In this document: positions 56,186 through 64,000 of the stretch, in pieces
How positions within the stretch are numbered: the stretch's first letter is position 1
Layout of the letters: each line of letters starts with the position of its first letter
Program-made: the position numbers and the translations under genes
The notes under the pieces: model-generated
The model's database searches: none
Seen by the model: the letters and a program-made list of their open reading frames with translations, nothing else
What the model was told of the DNA's origin: nothing
Origin: Lantana camara
Taxonomy: Eukaryota > Streptophyta > Magnoliopsida > Lamiales > Verbenaceae
DNA: 64,000 nt
Assembly (NCBI GenBank): GCA_037501455.1
Contig: CM074859.1
Coordinates: 22,511,001 to 22,575,000, forward strand
Reading direction: 5' to 3'

Positions 56186-58941
56186 ATAATCTGCTTCAAG
56201 ATTTTATCTTGTGATCTTGCTGTAGGTTTAACCATTGTAGTTTGTCACCATATTGATTAATGTAGATTAGTTATGTAATTATATTTGTTGATGAGCTTGT
56301 AAAATAGTTGACTGGCTTGGGTGCCATGAAGCTGCAATAAGAGTTTATAAAAAAAGCTGCAATAAGAGTTTGTAAAATGTAGTAGTGCTTACAAATTCTA
56401 AAATTTAAGGGTGAGTTGGCAAACTCTTTATTTTCTCTCTCTCAATAGTTTGAGATTGTTTGGAAATCAATTCAAACTTATTTTAAGCTAAAATAAATTA
56501 GAAACATCAAAAAAATAAATATTTGAATTAGCATTTTGACTTCTTTTCTTTTTTTTCACCAACTTTATCATAAATGTTGATTTTGCTACGATCAATAAAA
56601 ACTTAGAATAGCGTAAATTGGTTCGTATTCCGTTTCCAAAAAGTTAGTCGTCTTTGCCCAAGTGTGAACTGTAGATGACTCTCCAGTGATTCTATTCCTT
56701 CTTACTATACTTCTGAATCTAGAAAGCACGGAAAAGTAAAAAAAAGTGTTGTGGAGTGTCCGACACGGACACGATTGAAACGTGTCTGAAATTAAAAAAA
56801 TATATATATATAGGACATGGTGTCGGACATGGTGTGGTGAAGTGTCCGACACGGCTTGGACACAGCGGGGTAAATTTTATACTTATATAAAGTTTTTTAT
56901 GCATTTTTTAATATTTTTAGAATTTTTTGGGGAGGAAACTGAAATAACAAGACTTATTCTAGTTTTTATTTTTAAATATTTTATTTTACATGGATTATGC
57001 TTGCAAAATATTTTTATTTACATATGAAATATAGTCGTGTACTCGTGTCGAAGCCGTGTCATGTTCTAAAATTTTTAAAAAATCTGTGTCGTGTCGTATC
57101 CGTGTCCGTACAATATAGTTCTGAATCAACACAACCCCGATGGGAAGAAGAGGGTACGCCAATTTGTAGAATCACTATCAAATTTCTTTTTTAGTTCCAT
57201 TACTTTAGTTTAATCTAACTCAATCTTTTATCTTGAAACTTCTTTGGGGGGCAGGAGTGAAAACGTTTGACGGAGAGCTTCGCAAAAAAAATCGTGCGGC
57301 GGTGGAAAATTTCCCGTAGGGATTTTTAACCCTCCTGGTCTCCACCTACTGGCGGGAGAGGTGGGATTCCTTGATATTTTGGTGTTAAGACAGTTAAAGA
57401 AGACCACAAGTGGAAGCAATCGACGATTTGATCATGACTCCTTGCTGCCAATCCGTACATGCTGTCATGGCATGCAAGCTCAAGAAAGCAATTTACGTTA
57501 CGACCTTTGATAAGCAAAAGCAGGAGAGTTCGATTATGTTGAAGACCGATGTTAGGTCCACTTCCGGGAAACCTTCTTAAAAAAAGGAAGTTTTTGGACA
57601 CAAAACATATAACTCCATGGCTTTTCTGAACTAAAAAGGAAAAAAAAACAACTCTTATTTTTAGAAAGAAAAAAGAGCACAATTTTCTTTTCTTTTTTGA
57701 AATTAAAGATATTTTTCTGAGCCATCTAATCGTTGTAACAAGGGATGAATGTTTTATAGTAATCATGTGGTTAGTGGAAAATTTAGGTAGAGTGGACAAT
57801 CAAATGACAAATGTAATACATTTGCCCTTTTAATTGGTTGGATTCGATCAAGACAGGTCTGGAGTAGAATTTTCCCTTTTTATATTATTTAAAAGTGTTT
57901 TTGTATTAAAAAAAAATTATATATTTTATGTAGAATACTTTTTTCATGCATGAAACCAATATATATTTAGACCCCAAAAAACCCAAAATATAGGGCCAAA
58001 TTGCTCTCAGAAGGCCCATAGTTTAACAAAAGGCCCAATTCTATCATCGGTGTGGCCCACCCTTTTCACGCACAAACAGAGCGAGAGCTGCAAATATATA
58101 TTTTTTCCTTTATCTTTTTTTTACAGAGAAAATAAATAAATAATAAATAAAATAAAAAATAAATAATTTGCAAATCTCGCTAGAGAGAGAAAGTGAAAGG
58201 AGCACGACGAAGGAGGAACTTGAACACCATTTTTACATTAAAATCTCGCGCAGAACACACACTGGCATATACATACACGTATTTGTATCTCTATCTGGTT
58301 CATCTCAGGAAATGCTCTGATGATTTTACGTACTCTAGGCCAGATAATAGTCTCCTTGCTTTGAAATGCAGAAACCAAATTTCAAAGGGCACTCCATTTC
58401 TCTGCCACTGGACCGATACTATTGGACTTGTATATTTTAAGTCCATCTTGTATAATCATGTGAATACGAGGCGTTAAGCCGTTTACTAGTTGCGTATTTT
58501 TATATTTAACCTTGTCGATGAACAAGCTAATTAGAGCCTAATTCGTGTTAATCCGTATATTTTAGTTTACTAATTTTTCTGAACAGGAATACTCCCTCAT
58601 AACTCATACGGAGTTTGAACAGATTAAACGCTATGCCTGTAATTAAATAATTGAATATCTGATAATCATTTGCGTTTGTATTTGTGTAACTAAGAAGTTT
58701 TATCTACATTTGTAAAAGGGTGTGTCATTCAATTTCATTTAAGGCCTCGTTTACATTTGAAGAGTGGATATTGCATGTTAGGATATTGCATGTTAGATTA
58801 GTTAAGCAATATATCAATATCTTTTGTTTACTTTTTTTATAAATTTTTGGGATAAAGTGTGCTTATCAATTATAGATGTTTACTTTGGTAATCTTGTTTT
58901 TAGCAGTTTAGTAAGAAATTACACAACTACCCTTTTTCTTA
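56186..58941. other. Intergenic region with GTGTCCGACACG-type repeats and a short coding relic
   Basis: Bases 56186-56400 are the likely 3' UTR of the PPR gene (AATAAG-like words, a repeated GCTGCAATAAGAGTTT). At 56745-57118 words built on GTGTC/GACAC recur, listed separately. At 57410-57580 the plus strand reads IDDLIMTPCCQSVHAVMACK and continues to a stop near 57578; this looks like a coding relic that I cannot identify. Bases 58120-58420 resemble a 5' leader (GAGAGAGA, a block shared with 51781). I see nothing in 58420-58941. Confidence 0.45.
56745..57118. repeat. Cluster of GTGTCCGACACG-related palindromic words
   Basis: The forms GTGTCCGACACGGACACG, GGTGTCGGACATGG, GTGTCCGACACGG, TCGTGTCGAAGCCGTGTC and GTGTCGTGTCGTATCCGTGT lie within 374 bp, in an otherwise AT-rich stretch with an (AT)n tract at 56796-56811. 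GTGTCCGACAC is an 11-bp perfect inverted repeat around its centre. This resembles a dispersed plant repeat; I cannot name the family. Confidence 0.6.
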
Positions 58942-59103
58942 ATTTTGTTGAATCTCTCCCCCAGTATGCACAAAATGAAATAAAGAAACTAAAACCAATT
59001 CCACCACCAATCAAAATTTCTTATTTTGTTGAATCTCCTTCCCAGTATGCACAAAATAAATTAAAGAAAACTAAAACCAATTGCAACACCAATCAAAATT
59101 CAT
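58942..59103. repeat. 81-bp tandem duplication
   Basis: Unit 58942-59022 (from ATTTTGTTGAATCTC) is repeated at 59023-59103 with about eight differences. It directly precedes the poly(T) of the LINE fragment. Confidence 0.85.
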
Positions 59104-59620
59104 TCTTTTTTTTTTTTTTTTGAAGGGAAACAACAAATGAAAGTTAACTAAGATCTTTCGTGATACACGAAGCAACACTATATTTACATTGGTAACTCCA
59201 TTTTCTCGTCGTCTCCGCTGCACACTTCATTGCCATAGCCTCTGCTATTTCTGGTTCGAAAATTCCTGACAACCGGCAACCTCTCCAAAAGACACTCACC
59301 AAGATGATCCCGCACTACAACCCCAATGCCAAAGCATCTTTCCCGATTAAATAAAACCCCATCTACATTGATTTTTATAACCCCATTTGGTGGTTTGCAC
59401 CAGTTGCATTCCAAATGGTTAACCTCCCGTGGAACAGCTGCTAAAGCACCTATGCAACTTGCTGCATAAAAGTTGTTTGCAAAGCAAACAACCTCTCTTG
59501 GATCTTGCCCCTTGCCTTCCGCCCACTTTTTGTTTCGATTACGCCAAAGAGCCAACAAGAAAGTTACAAATCTTTCCCCTTCCTCCCTGGACAAGTTTTC
59601 CAACACAACTCTGCAATCTC
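59104..59620 (-). mobile_element. 5'-truncated LINE (non-LTR retrotransposon) with poly(A) tail and RNase H domain
   Basis: On the minus strand the fragment ends in a run of about 18 A (plus-strand T-run at 59105-59122). Upstream it encodes LALWRNRNKKWAEGKG, then WCKPPNGVIKINVDGVLF and FGIGVVVRDHLGECLLE. This is the RNase H-like domain found at the C-terminus of plant LINE pol proteins, with its first Asp in NVDG. A frameshift near 59270 moves the rest (GIFEPEIAEAMAMKCAAET) to another frame, ending at a TAG near 59146. Only the last 500 bp of the element are present, as usual for target-primed reverse transcription that stops early. The 5' edge abuts PPR coding sequence. Confidence 0.75.
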
Positions 59621-60467
59621 CCGACCTTACAGAAGGCGTGGATGATTGAATTCCAATCGTGGGTGCCCACTTCAATTCTTAGGTCCTCGACAACTTCGTC
59701 CAGAAAGGATGCCATCAGCTAGGGCTTATCATGTTCTGTCAGGCCCGTCATGATTGTTAAGTAGCTGCCTTTTAACTCGCGTATTCTTGCTTATCTCATA
59801 TCACGAAATAAGGAGAATGCAGACTGAAAATTTTGACAATACATGGATGCTAGCATCCAATTTTAGCCCCAAACTGCATATTTCTGTAACCAATTGTGCA
59901 GCTTCAGCTGTTCTTTGTATTTTGGAGTAGGCCTTCAGAATTGGCACGTAAACACCGAGTCCAATTGAAGCCCCTTGAGCATTCATTTCATCTAGGATTA
60001 CATGTGCCTTGTCTAGTAAATCGAGACTAATGCAAGCATTAATAACACCATATCCGAAAGATTTATCTGCTGGAAAAGGCGAAGGTTCTAGTTTTTTAGA
60101 CTCCATTACTAAGTATGTAATTCCCTTTTTGTACAAATCCTTTCACCACTTCATTACAAGTTTCTTGATTGAACCCTTGTGTGTTCCCTTCTTCTAGACC
60201 ATGTAGTATAGTAGCAGAAACTGATTCAAGATTACCCAAATTCACATACCCACAAACCAAATTATGAAAATAAACCCTTTTATCAAGAATAAGAAGCCTA
60301 CCTATTATATCCTCTAACTCAAGTACCTTCTCATCGAGCCCCTTAACCGCATACAGGTAAGCAAGCAATCCAAAAGTGATTTCATCTGGTTTAACTCCCA
60401 ATACCGTCATAGTTTCAACCACTCTCTCAGCATGAGTACTGCACAAACCATTCTTACCCTGCACCAA
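59615..60467 (-). pseudogene. Decayed P-class PPR gene, truncated by the LINE
   Basis: From an apparent splice acceptor (GTGCAG) at about 60468 the minus strand encodes PPR repeats: VETMTVLGVKPDEITFGLL, then LVCGYVNLGNLESVS and VVKGFVQKG. A one-base frameshift near 60121 is followed by KSFGYGVINACISLDLLDKA and VYVPILKAYSKIQRTAEAAQ. A further frame change near 59810 leads to ELKGSYLTIMTGLTEHDKP, FLDEVVEDLRIEVGTHDWNS and IIHAFCKVGRLQ, with stops TAA (about 59793) and TAG (about 59735). PPR similarity ends at about 59620 where the LINE starts. It is like mitochondrial or chloroplast RNA-binding PPR proteins of the At1g03100 type (uncertain). At 61101-61175 the minus strand encodes ETIFLCQAGRALQSRR before a GTATGA donor; this may be a leftover first exon. 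Confidence 0.75.
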
Positions 60468-60479
60468 TATGCATTTATA

Positions 60480-61290
60480 ATCATATGTTGTTCAGCTGTT
60501 GTATGATCTATTAAACCTCACACGTAAACTAAGCACAAGTTTTACTAGACATATGTCTCGGTATTGCTAGAGTTCTGAAGTTCCTCTCACTTAGGCAATA
60601 GTTAAGAGTTTTATGAAGGTCATCCTAACTCCCAATTCCAACATTATCAGTTCAAATTACATATCACACAACTTCAACTCCATATTTCAACAAGCAATTC
60701 AATTATATCCAAGACATTTTTGAAGCTTGATCCATGCAATTTGTACATAAATTCACATAACTAAGCCCAATTACCAAACCACAAATAACAAACATTCCAT
60801 AATTAGAAATGCACCAAATTTAAGAGCAATCGTACATGCACTGTTAGTTGCACCCAACTACAATTTTTATCCATATTTCAAAATTGGGGATAGTATCGGA
60901 TGAATATCAAGGATATTGTACATCATAATTCAGACATCCAAAACCCCAAAGGTTTGCTGCGCAAAAAATTCTTTAATCTCACACAACTTTATCATCTCAT
61001 TACCATCATCATTCGCCACAATCACATATTATAATTTTCAAACGACAATAACAAAACAACAAATCAAAAATCCCAGCAAATCGTAGCTGAAAAAGATCAT
61101 ACCTCCTTGACTGAAGCGCACGCCCAGCTTGACATAAGAAGATAGTTTCACATTGAGATCGCCTTCGATTTTCCGAGTTTCTTCCGGAGCATAGATACCA
61201 CCATAGATTTCAGTAGTTAGAACAACGAAAACAAAAGGGGAAACTGAGAATCTGGGTTTCGCAGCACGCAGCGGGAAAGGGGAAAAATTG
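60480..61290. other. Intron-like or upstream sequence of the decayed PPR gene
   Basis: AT-rich, without long ORFs. A possible 5' exon on the minus strand lies at about 61101-61175 (CQAGRALQSRR) followed by donor GTATGA. If it belongs to the PPR pseudogene, the interval 60470-61100 is its first intron. Confidence 0.35.
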
Positions 61291-61299
61291 GCGGCAGCC

Positions 61300-64000
61300 C
61301 TAATACTAATGGCAGCCCTCTGTAATTATCAACAAAAGTTGGACAAATTGGTAAATTTCACGCATCCGGAAAAGCCGTGTCTCACCAGACATGCCAAAAT
61401 TCCATGTCTGCTGGATGAGGCGACAACACGGGAATCCTACAGGCTCGTACGGCAAACTCAGGCTGGGGCACGCGCAGAGTAAACGGCGGACAATGGCAGA
61501 TGAAAACCTCCAACTCCCTGTTAAAGGCAAAGTAAACGCGGTCTAAATATATTTGAACTTTAAGCAAATAAGAATATAAAATTTGGATTTATTAATACAT
61601 TTAATATCCACTCCAATTGATATATGTAATCCTTAGTTCTATTTCACGATATTAATAAGGATAGAATTAATTGCAACCACCCCCCATGTTATACCGAAGG
61701 TGCAAAAAAGAATAGAGTTAATTACAACCAAACCCCTCTTGAAGACCTAAAGTGCATAAAAGAACCCTGTTAAGAAAAATTCATAAAAGATCCAGCGAAT
61801 TTTAAATTTTGCATAAAAATCTTTTTGCATTTCACTTAACCGCAAAAATAAAAGCGTTTCTACGTTTGAAGTTACACGTTTTCACCCTTAAATTTCATTT
61901 TGTGCCTTTTTTTTTTTTTTTTATTACTATCATCTCCAATAAAATTCTGCATATTACAAAATTTTGTATATGAAAATAAAGGATTAGAAAAACAACAGAA
62001 ACTTTTCTGCCAGAAAGACGGCATCCACACCAAACATATCATGTTACATCTCTATATTCTTAAGGTACTTAATTTCAATATCGTTTTCATATTCGTTTTA
62101 CCATAAAAAATTAAAGATTTGCGTTTATCCACACCCAAGCAAACCGACAAGCAAGACTTGGATAATTAACATTGCATTAGATGGAGGGAAAGCACCTGAT
62201 TAAGCAATAAGACTTGGATAAACGTTGGATTAGAATGGAAGCCAAGTATATGATTAAGTGCAACTTTATGCCATGCAACATTTCTTTCTTTCCCTTTTTG
62301 TTGTTTTGTTCTTTACGCATCATCACTGCACAATATTGCAAAGCGAATAAGATCAAAAGAATTGTAACCTCATACTGCCATACATTTCTCTATCATTTTA
62401 GCTATACTCTAAGCATTTTAGTCCGGACCTCTTAAGTTGGTGGTGATAGTACTCTAAGCATTTGAGTAGCTCAGGTAAGTATTCTCCTATTAAATTTTAT
62501 TTTAATTCAATTATGAAAAAAAAAATAAAATTCTATCTTAGTAAAATTACCGAAAAACTTCCTGAGGATTGGATATGGGTAACAAGACACTATAAAAACA
62601 CCCTATTTATGGAGTGTTTTTTTTCCAGTTTTCTCAACTATAAGGTTTTTTTTCTCTTAATTATCCCAATTTTTATGCATTTGGACAAATCTTTCTTCTT
62701 TCATGTATATGAACAATGAATGAAGCCACGAATTTCATTCATGTTTTTTTATTGTATTTACAATTTTTGCAAAAAACACGTTTAATTTGATTCTCTAAAT
62801 ATTCAAGGGTAGGAATCAAACCCACAACTCTTGTTTGATCCCTAAATTATATGTATGTTATTAGGACATATAATTGAAATTAATTGAGCTCCTCCTGTAG
62901 CATATATTACAAAGTTTGAGAATGCAATAAAAAATTTTAATTTCATTTTTGGTACCATAAGTACGATCTTGTTAGTGTGGGGCACACAAATCAATTTTCT
63001 TATATTGCATATCATAACTTTCATAATTTATCAATTTTCGTACTCTTTTTTATATATTTTTTCTATTCAAACTCTTATGTTTTAATTATTTTTTATTAAT
63101 ATAGAATTATTAAATTTATATTAAGATGAACCATTTCATTTAATATATTTAATTAATAATATTTTTTTATTTACACACATATTGAGTGTACATAATTATT
63201 AGTATATATAAAGATGTATTATATATTTATAAGTAAATAGGTATGAGTATGTGACATGATAGTGATCACTACCGCGAAATATGCATTTTGCAATCTAAAA
63301 TTTACGGATTGCAACCGAAAATTTCAATTACAAATTTGACCTAAGTGGTAATCAAAGACAATAAAAAAACATAATTTTGACTGCAATTGAATTTCGATTA
63401 TCAAAACAGTTACAAAAAAAAAATGTCAATAGTCAAATAAGTTACAAATAAATTGCAACGGAAATGTAACCGTGGGTGGCAGAGGCACGGTGGTGACGGC
63501 AGCAGCACAACGGTGCTGTTGGGTGGCCATGTACAAATATATATCATGAGACATGAACACATTCATATATATAGCATATAAATATAGTATTGATCATGAA
63601 TATATATATATACCTATCATAAATATATGCTATATACATGCCGTTTGTATATTTGTTGTGTTGTGTTTGTATATATAGATAGAGAGAGAGAGAAATTGTG
63701 TGTGTGAATTAAGATTGAAATAGAAGTAAAAACAAATCTCGACATTAGTTAACTTAATTTATGAAAGGGTAAAAAGATTATTTCGACAAAACCTAATATT
63801 TGAATTTTTCATGCTATATTTTACAGAATAGGAATTTTTTATATGATATATTTAATATTTTATAATTTATATCACGTAGTTTAATGCCTTATTTAGATTA
63901 GAGGGGTAATTCTAGCCCGAGCCTGGCTCGGTCAAACCGGTGTAATGAGGGGGCGAGTGTTTTACACTTGCCCTGTGGTTGGTGGAAAATTTAGGGAAAG
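61300..64000. other. AT-rich spacer at right edge, no gene seen
   Basis: Only short, low-complexity ORFs. Bases 61655-61790 contain TTAATTGCAACCACCCCCCA and TTAATTACAACCAAACCCC with AAGGTGCAAAAAAG/AAAGTGCATAAAAG, an imperfect direct repeat typical of small non-autonomous DNA elements. Tracts of AT and GA dinucleotides occur near 63600-63695. The final 60 bp (TGTGGTTGGTGGAAAATTTA) resemble 57764-57786 (TGTGGTTAGTGGAAAATTTA), suggesting a dispersed short element. Confidence 0.4.

Noticed and set aside
63550..63700. Dinucleotide tracts as a regulatory element
   Set aside because: Simple (AT)n and (GA)n sequence, common in plant spacers.

Overview
This window looks like nuclear DNA of a eudicot plant. 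It has spliced genes with GT-AG introns, chloroplast-type PPR genes, a CNL-type LRR remnant, AT-rich spacers, plant CACTA, Copia and Gypsy elements, and no bacterial gene layout. Everything was read by eye and no database search was run. Names rest on recognised motifs.

Layout. 1-3.3 kb: the C-terminal end of a Ulp1-type (C48) cysteine protease gene, a two-exon hypothetical gene, and a large family of 16-bp near-palindromes (AATCGC-N4-GCGATT) lying partly in two inverted ~300-bp arms; this resembles a Mutator-like (MULE) element carrying Ulp1. 4.47-14.17 kb: a Copia element (A, minus strand) with unusual TATA termini and a GTTGG target duplication, split by a younger Copia (B, 8.54-13.64 kb). 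14.3-16.1 kb: a decayed LRR resistance-gene fragment. 16.1-18.8 kb: AT-rich spacer. 18.8-19.3 kb: an inverted, diverged end of a Gypsy LTR, then a CACTA transposon terminus.

19.3-50.48 kb is the centrepiece: a head-to-tail array of a large Tat-type Ty3/Gypsy retrotransposon, arranged LTR-int-LTR-int-LTR-deleted int-LTR-gag stub. Unit 1 is apparently intact: a 2042-codon gag-pol with a second RNase H domain on the plus strand and, on the minus strand, a three-exon gene that would encode about 890 residues behind its own TATA box. Unit 2 has two frameshifts in pol. Unit 3 lost 4.5 kb of gag-pol and has a stop in the antisense gene. The four LTRs are almost identical and their lengths differ only by a G-run, so the array is very young. 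It ends abruptly within gag at a filler-containing junction to a CACTA transposase fragment.

50.5-64 kb: CACTA remnants, a three-exon PPR gene like Arabidopsis At3g06430 (EMB2750/PPR2) with one in-frame amber codon, GTGTCCGACACG-rich repeats, an 81-bp tandem duplication, a 5'-truncated LINE with poly(A) abutting a decayed second PPR gene on the minus strand, and AT-rich spacer.

Working relationships: inside the Gypsy unit the LTR promoter should drive gag-pol rightward while the antisense gene is transcribed leftward from near the polypurine tract, so the two transcription units converge at about 26.4-27.4 kb. The other mobile elements are mostly broken and would need proteins in trans.
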